64,000 bases of DNA from Nocardia yamanashiensis NBRC 100130. Its GTDB lineage: Bacteria > Actinomycetota > Actinomycetes > Mycobacteriales > Mycobacteriaceae. Location: NCBI RefSeq assembly GCF_001613325.1, contig NZ_BDCD01000003.1, positions 42,411 through 106,410 on the forward strand. The letters run 5' to 3'. Shown here one piece after another: positions 9,077-17,688 of the stretch (positions within the stretch are counted from its first letter, which is position 1; every line of letters begins with the position of its first letter). The notes beneath the pieces are model-generated. The model ran no database searches, was not told the DNA's origin, and was given only the letters and a program-made list of their open reading frames with translations. A program made the position numbers and the translations under genes.

Positions 9077-9874
9077 CTAGCTGTGCGCGGCGTAGATCGC
9101 TTGTGCCAGCTCGGATTTGAGGGCCTGGAAGTCGGGTGTGGCGGTGACCGTCAGGGAGCGGACGCCGCCGGGTTCGTCGCCGGGCAATTCCACCCGGCGG
9201 TCCACGATCACCCGGCCGGGACGGGCGCTCATCACGAGCACGCGGGTGGACAGGAAGACCGCCTCTTCCACCGAATGCGTCACGAACACAATGGTTTTCC
9301 CGGCCTGCCGCCACAGGCGCAGCAACTCGACCTGGAGCCGTTCGCGGGTGAGCTGATCGAGCGCGCCGAACGGCTCGTCCATGAGGATGATGCGCGGATC
9401 GTTGATCAGCACGCGGGCGATCTGGGCGCGCTGCTGCATGCCGCCCGAGAGCTCGTAGGGGCGTTTGTCAGCGGCATCGGCCAGACCGACCAGCTTCAGC
9501 AGGCGGTCGGCTTCGGCGCGGCGGGTCTTCTTGTCCACGCCACGGCATTTCGGGCCGAATTCGACATTGCCGCGCACCGACAGCCACGGGTAGAGGGTGG
9601 GAGCCTGGAAGACCACGCCCCGTTCGGGCGCCGGACCGGCGACGCGATCCGCACCCACCACCAGCGTGCCGGTGGTGGGTTCCAGGAAACCGGCGAGCAA
9701 TTGCAGCAGCGTGGTTTTGCCGCAGCCGGACGGGCCGACGATGCTCACGAATTCGCCGGGTTCGATGACCAGGTCGGTGGGGGAGAGGGCGATGGTCGAA
9801 CCGGTCGCGGTCTCATAGGTTTTCGAGACCCCGGTCAGCGCCACCCGATCCCGGGCGCCGACGGCGGCCGTCAT
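9077..9874 (-). CDS. ABC transporter ATP-binding protein, TauB/SsuB family (second sulfonate-type system)
   Basis: 265 aa from ATG 9874 (MTAAVGARDRVALTGVSKTYE), overlapping the stop of the binding-protein gene by 4 bp; the longer frame upstream lies inside that gene. Walker A GPSGCGKTT, Q-loop FQAPTLYPWLSV, signature LSGGMQQRAQIARVL, Walker B IILMDEPFGALD, H-loop VFVTHSVEEA. It powers the taurine-type importer formed with the two genes upstream. Convergent with the VOC gene (12 bp between stops). Confidence 0.93.
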   Translation of the reverse strand: MTAAVGARDRVALTGVSKTYETATGSTIALSPTDLVIEPGEFVSIVGPSGCGKTTLLQLLAGFLEPTTGTLVVGADRVAGPAPERGVVFQAPTLYPWLSVRGNVEFGPKCRGVDKKTRRAEADRLLKLVGLADAADKRPYELSGGMQQRAQIARVLINDPRIILMDEPFGALDQLTRERLQVELLRLWRQAGKTIVFVTHSVEEAVFLSTRVLVMSARPGRVIVDRRVELPGDEPGGVRSLTVTATPDFQALKSELAQAIYAAHS

Positions 9875-10920
9875 TTCGAGCTCGCCGCGGCCGTGGCGTA
9901 GACGGCTCCGGTGTAGGTCTCCGCGCTCGCCAGCCCCTGGATCTCGCCCTGGCTCAACAGGAATTCCGCCGATGAGCGCAGATCCGCCCCGAGCTGCTTG
10001 CCCAGATAGGAGGCCCCGGCCTGGGTCGACGCGTCCACATAGCCGTACTCGGTCAGCTGCTTGCGGATATCGGCGACCGGAATGCCCAGCTGCGCCGAAA
10101 TGCGGGTGGCGGCGTCCTCCGGCGAGCTGTTGATCAGCTTGACCGCCCAGTTCTGCGCGGCCGTCCAGACCTCGAGGAAACGCGGGTTGGCGGTGACGAA
10201 TTCGGCGCGGGCGCCCTCGAGATCGTAGGTCGGCTTGCCGGCCTTGGCGGTTTCGGCGGCGGTGGTCACCACGTGCCCGTTCTTGGTCAGCTCCGACAAC
10301 GTCGGCTCCCAGATGAACGCCGCGTCGATCCCGCTGTCGCGCCAGGCCGCGGCGATGGCGTCCGGCTGCATATTGACCAGCGTCACCTCGCGTTCGATCC
10401 CGGCGGCGGTGAGCGCGGCCAGCAGACTGTAGTGCGAGGTGCTGGCGAACGGCACCGCGATCTTCTTGCCGCGCAGGCCCGCCACGGTGGTGATCGCCGG
10501 ATCCTTCACCACCAGCGATTCCGCCGCGCCGATCACATCGTGCACCCACACCACCTTCATGGCGATGTTCAACGGCGCCGAAATCGCCCGGGCCGCAGCG
10601 GAACTGCCGAGCAGGCCCATATCCAGGGAGTTGGCTCCGAAGGCCTGGATCACGGTCGCGCCGGAGGCGAACTTGCTCCAGGTGATCTTGGCCTTGGGCA
10701 GGCAGGTCTCCAGCACCCCGGCATCCTTGACCACCAGCGCCCCATTGGGAATGTCCTGGTAGCCGAGTCGCACCGTGCCGGTGAAGGATTCGTCCACCGC
10801 GACCGGGCAGGCGGGCCGATCGGCGCTGCCGCCGGATTCGGTGCGCCCGGATTCCACGCAGCCGGTGAGCGAGACGGTCAGCGCGCCGGCCAGAGCCAGC
10901 GCCGCGAAAGTGGCTTTCAC
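9871..10920 (-). CDS. Taurine-type ABC substrate-binding lipoprotein (TauA-like)
   Basis: 349 aa from GTG 10920, where GTGA overlaps the permease stop. The lipoprotein signal is ATFAALALAGALTVSLTGC. The mature protein reads VRLGYQDIPNGALVVKDAG, FGANSLDMGLLGSSAAARAIS and LRGKKIAVPFASTSHYSL, the TauA/SsuA-like lobes that bind taurine or related sulfonates; the WEPTLSEL segment is also typical. It is distinct from the binding protein at 5237-6316 (different lipobox and little similarity by eye), so this window carries two independent organosulfur-type importers. Ligand not provable from sequence. Confidence 0.88.
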   Translation of the reverse strand: MKATFAALALAGALTVSLTGCVESGRTESGGSADRPACPVAVDESFTGTVRLGYQDIPNGALVVKDAGVLETCLPKAKITWSKFASGATVIQAFGANSLDMGLLGSSAAARAISAPLNIAMKVVWVHDVIGAAESLVVKDPAITTVAGLRGKKIAVPFASTSHYSLLAALTAAGIEREVTLVNMQPDAIAAAWRDSGIDAAFIWEPTLSELTKNGHVVTTAAETAKAGKPTYDLEGARAEFVTANPRFLEVWTAAQNWAVKLINSSPEDAATRISAQLGIPVADIRKQLTEYGYVDASTQAGASYLGKQLGADLRSSAEFLLSQGEIQGLASAETYTGAVYATAAASSK

Positions 10921-11825
10921 GCTTTGCCTTTCCACGGCACGAGCAGCGCGCCGATCCATTTGATGCCCGCGTCCAGACTCAGCGCGGTCAAGCCGATGAC
11001 GATGATGCAGGCCATGGTCAGCGCCGTGTTCAACTGCTGACCGGCCAGGAAGGCGAGGCCGCCGATACCGGGAATGCCATTGTTCAACTCGGCCGCCACC
11101 ACGGTGGTCCAGGCGAATCCGATGGCGACGCGGATACCGCCGATCACCTCGGGCAGCGTGGCGGGCAGCAGGACCCGGGTGGTGACCTGGAAACGGTTCG
11201 CGCCCAGGGACCGGGCGGCATTGATCCGATCGGCCGAGACGCCGTGCACGCCCGAGATGGTGGCGATGACCACCGGCGGGAACGCGGCCAGGAACAACAG
11301 CCAGATCTTGGAGGTGTCGCCGATCCCGAACCACACGATGAGCAACCCGATATAGCCCAGCGGCGGCAGCGTGCGCAGGAAGTTCAGATACGGCTCCACC
11401 ACCGCGCCGACGGTCTTCGAGGTGCCGAGCACGAATCCCACGATCGGCCCGAGCAGCACGGCCGCACCCGCCCCGGCGGCGATGCGCTGCAGGCTGGCCA
11501 CCAGGTGCTCCCACAGGAAATAGTTCTGTTCCCCGCGCACCTCACGCGGCACTCCCGGCGCGAGCTCGTGCCAGCTGTTGGCGCGCACGAACGCCGACCA
11601 CACCGCCTGCGGGCCCGGCAGGAAACGCGGATCGACCAGTTCGACGGCGGCGACCACCCACCACAGGGCCAGGAAGACCGCCAGCGAGAACGCCCGCACC
11701 GCGATCGCCCGCACCCGGGGCGCGCCGAGAACGGTTCGCCGCCTGTCGGTTTCCCGCGCAACGGGCGGGGCCGCGCCGTTCGCGCCGGGCGCACCGCGAT
11801 CGGCGGCGATCGGGGGAGAGGACAC
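10917..11825 (-). CDS. ABC transporter permease, TauC/SsuC family
   Basis: 302 aa: an Ala/Pro-rich cytoplasmic N-terminus (~40 residues), then six or so transmembrane helices starting AVRAFSLAVFLALWWVVAAVEL. The EAA loop is INAARSLGANRFQVTTRVLLP. First gene of a three-gene minus-strand operon (permease, binding protein, ATPase) joined by 4-bp overlaps. The gap upstream (11826-12047, divergent from the split-barrel gene) shows no Cys leader peptide like the one of the first sulfur operon, so regulation may differ. Confidence 0.9.
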   Translation of the reverse strand: MSSPPIAADRGAPGANGAAPPVARETDRRRTVLGAPRVRAIAVRAFSLAVFLALWWVVAAVELVDPRFLPGPQAVWSAFVRANSWHELAPGVPREVRGEQNYFLWEHLVASLQRIAAGAGAAVLLGPIVGFVLGTSKTVGAVVEPYLNFLRTLPPLGYIGLLIVWFGIGDTSKIWLLFLAAFPPVVIATISGVHGVSADRINAARSLGANRFQVTTRVLLPATLPEVIGGIRVAIGFAWTTVVAAELNNGIPGIGGLAFLAGQQLNTALTMACIIVIGLTALSLDAGIKWIGALLVPWKGKA

Positions 11826-12047
11826 GCGGGGACTGCCTTCCGGTCGGACGATGGGCGTGGACCGACGGCGCCGACCCCGGGCCGAAACCGTCCGGTGCGA
11901 TCCTTGCGCGGTCCGGGCGGCGCGAACAGGGCCACGATCACCGTGATTCGAAGTCCCCGCGCCCGGTCACGGGATCGCCATCAGAAGTTCCCGCCTCGTT
12001 ATCGAACCGCCACACGAACTAGCCCCGGCGTTCCTACGCTCCCACCC

Positions 12048-12989
12048 ATGACAGTCACCTGGCCCGACGAAGTGGACGACATTCTCGGCGGCGACCTGAC
12101 CTGCGCGCTGGCCTATCTCACCCCCGCCGGCGGCGTGGTCGTCACCGCGGTCGCACCGATCGGGCTGCGCGACCGGGCGCTCGGCACCGTCGGCTTCACC
12201 ACCTCCCTCGGCTTCGGCAAGAAACTCGAACGCATCGCCCGGAATCCCAAGGTGGCCTTGGCTTTCCACGCTCGTGAACACGGGCTGGGCGATCCGGGCA
12301 ATCAGCGGTACGTGCTGGTGCAGGGCACCGCGAGCTTCGACGAACACCCCGATCAAGCCACCCTGGACGGTATCGGCGCACAGGCCACGCCGTATCTGGG
12401 CGCACCGCGGCGCGGCCGGTTCTGGGATCGCTGGCTCAGCGCGTACTACGCCGATCGGGTGCTGGTGACGGTCGCCGTCGAACGGATCGCGGTCTGGCCC
12501 GATCTCACCGCCACCAAGACGCCCGAGGTGTACGGCGCACCACTGCCCGCTGAGGCGGCGGCGCCGCAATCGCCGCCCGCCAAGGGCACCGGCCCGCGCG
12601 TGGAGGTGACGAAGGCGGCCGCGCGGGTGACCAAGCTCCCGCATCGGCTGCTGGGCTATCGCCAGGCCGACGGCTATCCCGCCGTGGTCCCGGTCCAGAT
12701 CACTTCCGCCGGACCCGAAGGCATGCACCTCACCGTCCCGGACTCGGTGCCCGAATCCGGCCGCCGCGCCGGGCTTTTCGCGCATTCCTATCGTCCGGCA
12801 TTGGTCGGACTACAAACCCGGCAGCACACCGGCTGGCTCGAGGTCACCGCCCAGGACGCCGTCTACGCACCGCACACCAGCTCGGGTTTCCTCGCGCCCC
12901 CGAACAAGACGCTGCTCCTACTGGCGAACGGTTTCATGGCTCGGCGCGGGCTGAAAAAGGCCGTTCGCGCACGGCGGAAGCCGGAGTGA
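12048..12989 (+). CDS. Pyridoxamine 5'-phosphate oxidase-family (FMN split-barrel) protein
   Basis: 313 aa from ATG 12048. The N-terminal ~165 residues form the FMN/F420-binding split barrel: DLTCALAYLTPAGGVVVTAVAPIG, FTTSLGFGKKLERIARNPKVALAFHAR, VLVQGTASFDEHP. The C-terminal half (RLLGYRQADGYPAVVPVQITSAGPEGMHL) looks like a second, degenerate split-barrel repeat. Function unknown: members include pyridoxamine phosphate oxidases, heme-degrading and F420-dependent reductases. It is monocistronic between the divergent tau-type operon and an AraC gene. Confidence 0.75.
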   Translation: MTVTWPDEVDDILGGDLTCALAYLTPAGGVVVTAVAPIGLRDRALGTVGFTTSLGFGKKLERIARNPKVALAFHAREHGLGDPGNQRYVLVQGTASFDEHPDQATLDGIGAQATPYLGAPRRGRFWDRWLSAYYADRVLVTVAVERIAVWPDLTATKTPEVYGAPLPAEAAAPQSPPAKGTGPRVEVTKAAARVTKLPHRLLGYRQADGYPAVVPVQITSAGPEGMHLTVPDSVPESGRRAGLFAHSYRPALVGLQTRQHTGWLEVTAQDAVYAPHTSSGFLAPPNKTLLLLANGFMARRGLKKAVRARRKPE

Positions 12990-12997
12990 CCCGCTAG

Positions 12998-13028
12998 AGA
13001 CCATTCGGTCTGAAAGCTTCGTTACACT
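12998..13028 (+). promoter_or_regulatory. Promoter and palindrome before AraC-type gene (leaderless)
   Basis: Inverted repeat AGACC-ATTC-GGTCT (12998-13011) and a -10 TACACT (13023-13028) ending 6 bp before GTG 13035. The palindrome sits where a -35 would be, so it may be an operator; as it follows the stop of the preceding gene by 9 bp it could instead be part of a terminator. Confidence 0.45.
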
Positions 13029-13034
13029 CCGCCG

Positions 13035-14054
13035 GTGATCGAAGGCACCATTCCGCTGCGCACCGCAGTCGTTCTGCGGGATACGGCGCTGCGCGTCGGC
13101 GCGACACCGTGGAATATCGGGACCTTCACGGACATCGATCCGGCGGGGCTGGGCGATGACCGGCTGCGGGTGCCCATCGAATCGGCGTGGCGATTATGGG
13201 AACTCATCGGCGCCACCGGCGGTCCCGGCGCCGGACTGTGCGCCTCGGCGGCGGCCGAGCGCGGCGTGCTCGGGGTGTGGGATCACCTGTTCAGCAGTCG
13301 CGCCACGCTGGCCGAAAGTCTGCGCGCGGTCATGGAATTCCGTTCCGCGGTCACCGATCCGGCGGTGGAATGGCAGGTCATCGAGGACGGCGGGCTGCTG
13401 ACGGTGCGGGTGGGCGTGGCCGTGGAATCCGATCCCGTGTTCGTGCCGGTCGAGGAATTCGTGCTCACCCTGATCCTGCGGCGGGTCCGCGAAGCCACCG
13501 GGCAGTACCTGGTGCCGGCCCGGGTCGCGTTCACCCATCGTGTCACGCACCGCCGCCGCGAGCTGGCCGACGAATTCGGCACCGGGCGTATCGATTTCGG
13601 CGCACCGTACTCCGAGATCACCTTCCTGAACGCGGCACGGCTGCCCACCGGCGGTGATCCCGGCCTGGGTGAGGTGCTGTGCCGGTACGCCGGACTGTTG
13701 CAGTCCACCTCGTACAAGACGCCGGACTGGCGGGACAAACTGCGCGCCGCCATCTCCGAGGCGCTGGCCTACGGTGACGCCGGGCTGGAAGCGGTGGCGC
13801 AGCGGCTGGCGATCAGCCCGCGCACGCTGCAGCGCCGGCTGGCGGAAATGCACACCACCTGGAGCGCGGAAATCGAGAGCGTGCGGCACGCGCAGGCCCG
13901 GGATCTGTTGCGCGACACCGCTCTTCCGGTGCAGGCCATCGCGGCGCGGGTCGGGTACTCCGATGCCCGCACCCTGCGCCGCGCGTTCCGGCGCTGGTCC
14001 GGTCAGACCCCCGACGCCTTCCGGAAAGAGGCCGCCGGGAGTTCCGTGCGCTGA
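13035..14054 (+). CDS. AraC-family regulator with arabinose_bd-type N-terminal domain
   Basis: 339 aa from GTG 13035. The N-terminal ~190 residues match the AraC-binding-like domain of OruR/QdtR-type regulators (IPLRTAVVLRDTALRVGATP, PIESAWRLWELIG, FGVWDH-like GVLGVWDHLFSS). The C-terminus is the AraC double HTH: GLEAVAQRLAISPRTLQRRLAEM and PVQAIAARVGYSDARTLRRAFRRWSGQTPDAFR. The family commonly controls catabolic genes. The adjacent convergent alpha/beta hydrolase could be a target, but gene order alone does not show this. Confidence 0.9.
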   Translation: MIEGTIPLRTAVVLRDTALRVGATPWNIGTFTDIDPAGLGDDRLRVPIESAWRLWELIGATGGPGAGLCASAAAERGVLGVWDHLFSSRATLAESLRAVMEFRSAVTDPAVEWQVIEDGGLLTVRVGVAVESDPVFVPVEEFVLTLILRRVREATGQYLVPARVAFTHRVTHRRRELADEFGTGRIDFGAPYSEITFLNAARLPTGGDPGLGEVLCRYAGLLQSTSYKTPDWRDKLRAAISEALAYGDAGLEAVAQRLAISPRTLQRRLAEMHTTWSAEIESVRHAQARDLLRDTALPVQAIAARVGYSDARTLRRAFRRWSGQTPDAFRKEAAGSSVR

Positions 14055-14100
14055 TACCCCGCGTGATCCGCGCACGGATCGGAAGCGACCCGGCCGGGGC

Positions 14101-14970
14101 TCAGCGCCCCAGCACCTTGTGGAACAACTCCGCCGCCACGTCGGCCGCGGGGTTGATCAGGTTCGGGTCGTCGTAGAAGTCGATCTGGCCGATCGACTGC
14201 AGCCACACCTCGGACTTCTCACCGGGCACGGTGGCGAAGAACTCGCGGGCGAACGGCGGCACCAGCGCGTTCTCCGAGTGCACCATGGCGAACGGCACCG
14301 CGATGCGGGCCGCCGCCTCGATGGAATCGAAGTCGCCGTAGGCGAACGACGCCACCGCATAGCCATTGGTGTAGTTCGGCACCGCGCCGCGCGGCGTCCC
14401 GTAGAACTCGTACGCCTCCCGCAGCGGCATGCCCACGTCACCGCCGTCGGGCGCGACCGCCGGAATGGTCTCGGACTCACCGGTTTCCCGCCACTTGGCC
14501 TCGGCGGCCCGGCCGCGCTCGAGCACCGCCGGATCCGGCGGCATCGCGGCGGTATTGGAGTAGAACCCGGCCACACCGGTGAACGCCTGGATCCGCGGAT
14601 CGTCCGCGACTGCGCGGGCCATGTATCCCGCGCCCGCGCACACACCCACCGCGACGACCGGCAACTGCGCGGTCCGCGCGTCGGAACCCAACGCCGTCAC
14701 CGCATTCCGGATGTCCTCGGCCTTGCCGAACCCGTTCTCGAACTGGCGCGGCTGCCCCGCGCTCTCCCCGAAGGTCCGGTGGTCGAACGCCAGCGCCGCG
14801 AACCCGCGCTCGGCCATGGCCCGCGCATACGCCCCGGCCGCCTGCTCCTTCACCGAGGTCAGTGGACCGCTGGTGACCACCGCGGCGATGGGCTCCCCGT
14901 CGGGCAGATGCAACAGCCCGACCAGTTGATCACCGTTGCTGGTGAAAGTGAATTGCTCGGTTCTCGTCAC
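14101..14970 (-). CDS. Alpha/beta hydrolase, dienelactone-hydrolase-like with Cys at the nucleophile position
   Basis: 289 aa, alpha/beta-hydrolase fold: TSGPLTSVKEQAAGAYARAM near the oxyanion region, FDHRTFGESAGQPRQFEN, then the nucleophile elbow GVCAGAGYMARAV, where Cys replaces the usual Ser. This Cys is normal in dienelactone hydrolases and in the related group of uncharacterised esterases. The late LQSIGQIDFYDDPNLI probably carries the acid/His region, with no canonical His visible by eye. Cytoplasmic; no signal peptide. Substrate unknown. Confidence 0.78.
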   Translation of the reverse strand: MTRTEQFTFTSNGDQLVGLLHLPDGEPIAAVVTSGPLTSVKEQAAGAYARAMAERGFAALAFDHRTFGESAGQPRQFENGFGKAEDIRNAVTALGSDARTAQLPVVAVGVCAGAGYMARAVADDPRIQAFTGVAGFYSNTAAMPPDPAVLERGRAAEAKWRETGESETIPAVAPDGGDVGMPLREAYEFYGTPRGAVPNYTNGYAVASFAYGDFDSIEAAARIAVPFAMVHSENALVPPFAREFFATVPGEKSEVWLQSIGQIDFYDDPNLINPAADVAAELFHKVLGR

Positions 14971-15096
14971 CGTGATCCCCTCGAATAGTTTCGGCTCGTG
15001 AAGCCTAGGGCCGCGGCCGAAGCGGCCGGGGGGACAATTCGAGCCGCACCGGGAACAATCCGCGCCACTACCACCGGATGGAAACAGTTCCGCCGA

Positions 15097-16593
15097 CTAC
15101 TCTGCCGGGCTCAGGGACGGAATGGGTTCGCGCGCATTGCGTACCGCCGCGGCACGCCAGTACCCGACCGCGCCGAGTACCAGCAGGACGGCCAGCGTCC
15201 CGAGGGTGAACAGTTCGAACTGGGCGCGATCGACACCCCAGACCGCCAGGAAGTCGTACTCGAGTCCGAACAGGCTGTCCAAGACGCCGGGGAAGATCGC
15301 CACGAACGAGCCGAGCGCGACCCAGGCGAGGCAGACCAGGCCCAGCGCCGCGAAGCCGCGATTCCCCACCGGCACCCGGAAAGGCCGGGGCTGATCCGGG
15401 AATCGGGTGCGCAGGCGGATCGCCGCCGGAATCACCAGCAGGTAGCTCAGCAGGAAGGTGGTGATCGAGATGCTCAGCACGACGGCGAAAACCGAAGCGC
15501 TGGAACCGGTCACCTGCATCGCCACCAGCATGAACACCGTGGCCACGACGCCGGACAGGAGATTCACGCGCAGCGGCGTGCCCAGCCGATGATGGAAGAC
15601 GCCGAAGAACCCGCCGAAGAACGCGCCGTCCGCGGCCGCGACCGCCTGCACCCGATCGCTGATGATCATCCACGCCGCGCCCTGACTCATCAGGATCACG
15701 ATGAACAGCACGGCCGCGACCGTGGCCAGCGGCTCGGCGGCCGGACCGTAGACGGTGAACACGGTGCCGATGGCCTCGAGCAGTCCGCCGATGCCGGTGA
15801 TCTGGTCCTTCGGGACGACGATCAGGATCGCGAAGATCGGAATCAGGTAGCAGGCGGCGGCGGTCAGGCAGGACCGCAGCAGCGAGATGGGGACGTCGCG
15901 CGCCGGATTGTCCATTTCGGCCGCGGCCGCGCTGGAGGATTCGAAACCCAGATAGGCGAACAGCAGGATCGGGGTGACCCCGAGCAGGCCGGTCATCGTG
16001 GGGCTGAAGTCCTGGAAGGAGAGTCCGGCGATGCCGTGCTCGATCGCGTACGCAATGGTGGTGCCGACGAAGAACAGCAGCAACCCCAGTTTCAGGATCG
16101 CGCCGATGGTCGGAATCCACTTTCCCCGGCGCAGGCTGACGACGGCGGCGAGCACGGTCAGCCAGATGAAGCCGAGTTTGAACAGGTAGTCGCCCACTGA
16201 TCCCGCCGGCAGGCTGCCGACGTGCTCGTTCCAGGTGGCGGCGGCGAGAAACGAGATCGAGCCGCCGACCCACACCGGCTGGGTGACCCAGGTCAGCAGT
16301 GCGGCGATCGCGCCGGCGCCGCGGCCGAAGGCCGTGCGGACCCAGGTGTAGGCGCCGCCCTCCTCGGTGAACGTCGAGCCGACCTCGGCGAAGACCAGAC
16401 CGTAGGGCAGCAGGAAGGTCACCGCGAGCACCAGTGCCCAGGTGAAGGTTTGCGCGCCGAAGGTGGAGACCTGGCCGAGGGTTTCCAGGCCGACGACAGC
16501 GGCGATGATGAGGAAGACGATGTCGAAGCGGCGCAGGGCCTTGACCAGGTGCGCCGATTGTTCCGTCGCCAGGGCTGTCGGGGTGTCAATCAT
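15097..16593 (-). CDS. APC-superfamily amino acid/amine permease (candidate histamine importer)
   Basis: 498 aa with about 12 hydrophobic helices. The first helices carry the APC signature (FDIVFLIIAAVVGLETLG; LPYGLVFAEVGSTFTEEGGAYTWV). TM6 region FAYLGFESSSAAAAEMDNPARDVP. It imports amino acids or amines by cation symport or exchange. Its promoter holds a GTTCA-N7-TGAAC palindrome resembling the one in the promoter of the divergent amine-dehydrogenase operon, and it is next to the two regulators of that locus. An APC permease (HinA) also accompanies histamine catabolism in Pseudomonas. Role in histamine uptake is therefore an inference from context. Confidence 0.85.
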   Translation of the reverse strand: MIDTPTALATEQSAHLVKALRRFDIVFLIIAAVVGLETLGQVSTFGAQTFTWALVLAVTFLLPYGLVFAEVGSTFTEEGGAYTWVRTAFGRGAGAIAALLTWVTQPVWVGGSISFLAAATWNEHVGSLPAGSVGDYLFKLGFIWLTVLAAVVSLRRGKWIPTIGAILKLGLLLFFVGTTIAYAIEHGIAGLSFQDFSPTMTGLLGVTPILLFAYLGFESSSAAAAEMDNPARDVPISLLRSCLTAAACYLIPIFAILIVVPKDQITGIGGLLEAIGTVFTVYGPAAEPLATVAAVLFIVILMSQGAAWMIISDRVQAVAAADGAFFGGFFGVFHHRLGTPLRVNLLSGVVATVFMLVAMQVTGSSASVFAVVLSISITTFLLSYLLVIPAAIRLRTRFPDQPRPFRVPVGNRGFAALGLVCLAWVALGSFVAIFPGVLDSLFGLEYDFLAVWGVDRAQFELFTLGTLAVLLVLGAVGYWRAAAVRNAREPIPSLSPAE

Positions 16594-16630
16594 GTTCCGT
16601 CTCGATTCGGGGTGCCGAGCATTCTTTGAG

Positions 16631-16646
16631 ATTCATCTCGATGAAT
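16631..16646. promoter_or_regulatory. Perfect 16-bp palindrome upstream of the permease gene
   Basis: ATTCATC-TC-GATGAAT, a perfect 7-2-7 inverted repeat whose near edge is 38 bp upstream of the permease start codon, where a repressor would cover the promoter. Confidence 0.6.
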
Positions 16647-16671
16647 GATGTTCAGCAAACAACGCCATCGT

Positions 16672-16688
16672 GTTCAGAACATGTGAAC
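16672..16688. promoter_or_regulatory. GTTCA-N7-TGAAC operator-like repeat (permease promoter)
   Basis: GTTCA-GAACATG-TGAAC, 79 bp upstream of the permease start. A closely similar element, GTTCAT-N8-ATGAAC, covers the start of the TetR gene in the promoter region shared with the amine-dehydrogenase operon. Confidence 0.5.
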
Positions 16689-16773
16689 GACGCATTTCCC
16701 TGCCTATGGTTTTTTGATGCAGATCATCGAAAATGGTGAGTCCGCCCGGCTCGCGGCCCGTGTGCGCGCTGAT

Positions 16774-17688
16774 TCATGCGCTGAAGGTCGCCCGGATCCG
16801 GGTGGCGACCGCGCGCACCCGGGCGGTGCGCTGCACGCCTTTCAGGCTCGCGAGCACCACCGACAGCGGCTCGACCTCGTCGGCGATCGCGACGGTGACC
16901 ACCCGGCCGCCGTCGTAGGTGAGATCCGAGGCGGGCAGCTGGTTGAGGATGGAGAATCCGTGCCCGCGCGCCACCAGCCCGCGCACGGCTTCGTAGCTGC
17001 CGGTCCGATACCGGACGGTGGGCGTGACGCCCGCGGCGGTGAACATCGCGAGGAAGTAGTCGCGGCTCACCGGCAGGTCGAGCAGCACCATCGGGTCCTC
17101 GGCCAGATCGCGCAAGCGAATTGCGGTCTCGCCCGCCAGCCGATGATCCGGGGGCAGCACCACGTGCGGCGGGTAGGTGGCCAGCGTCTCGCATTCGAGA
17201 TCGTCGGCGATGCCCAGGTCGTAGCACAGCGCCAACTCGCTGCTGCCGTCCCGCAGTGCCGTCCGCACGGTGTCGGGGCGCACCTCGACGACGTCGATCT
17301 CCAGCTCCGGATGTGCCTGTCCCACCTCGGAAATGAGCCGGGGCAGCAGGAACGGCGTCAGAGTGACGAAGGACGCCAGCCGGACCCGGCCGCGGACCGC
17401 GTCCTCGTGACCGCGCGCGGCGTCGAGGACATCGCCCAGATGCGCGAGCAGGCCGCGGGTATCGCGCAGCATCTGCTCGCCCGCGGCGGTCAGCACCAGC
17501 CCGCGTGAGCGCTGCCGGATGAACAGGGGCGTGCCGATCTGGTGCTCCAATTGCGAGATCGACGACGAGATCGCCGACTGTGCCACCATCAGCCGTTCGG
17601 CGGCCCTGGTCATGCTCAGGAACGTCGCCGCTTCCACGAAGTAGCGAAGCTGCGTGAGGGTCACGTCGGGGCGGCGCTGCGAGTTCAT
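16774..17688 (-). CDS. LysR-family transcriptional regulator
   Basis: 304 aa. N-terminal winged HTH: TLTQLRYFVEAATFLSMTRAAERLMVAQSAISSSISQLEHQIGTPLF. The C-terminal ~200 residues are the periplasmic-binding-like effector domain (FLLPRLISEVGQAHPELEIDVVEVRP). It overlaps the TetR gene upstream by 4 bp and is co-transcribed with it. LysR regulators usually activate a neighbouring catabolic operon in response to substrate or intermediate. HinK, the activator of Pseudomonas histamine genes, is also of this family, which is compatible with but does not prove the same role. Confidence 0.92.
   Translation of the reverse strand: MNSQRRPDVTLTQLRYFVEAATFLSMTRAAERLMVAQSAISSSISQLEHQIGTPLFIRQRSRGLVLTAAGEQMLRDTRGLLAHLGDVLDAARGHEDAVRGRVRLASFVTLTPFLLPRLISEVGQAHPELEIDVVEVRPDTVRTALRDGSSELALCYDLGIADDLECETLATYPPHVVLPPDHRLAGETAIRLRDLAEDPMVLLDLPVSRDYFLAMFTAAGVTPTVRYRTGSYEAVRGLVARGHGFSILNQLPASDLTYDGGRVVTVAIADEVEPLSVVLASLKGVQRTARVRAVATRIRATFSA

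Noticed and set aside
11826..12047. Second cysteine leader peptide before the tau-type permease
   Set aside because: Read on the minus strand, no short SD-preceded ORF with the LTRR/DLxRV core and terminal Cys is found.
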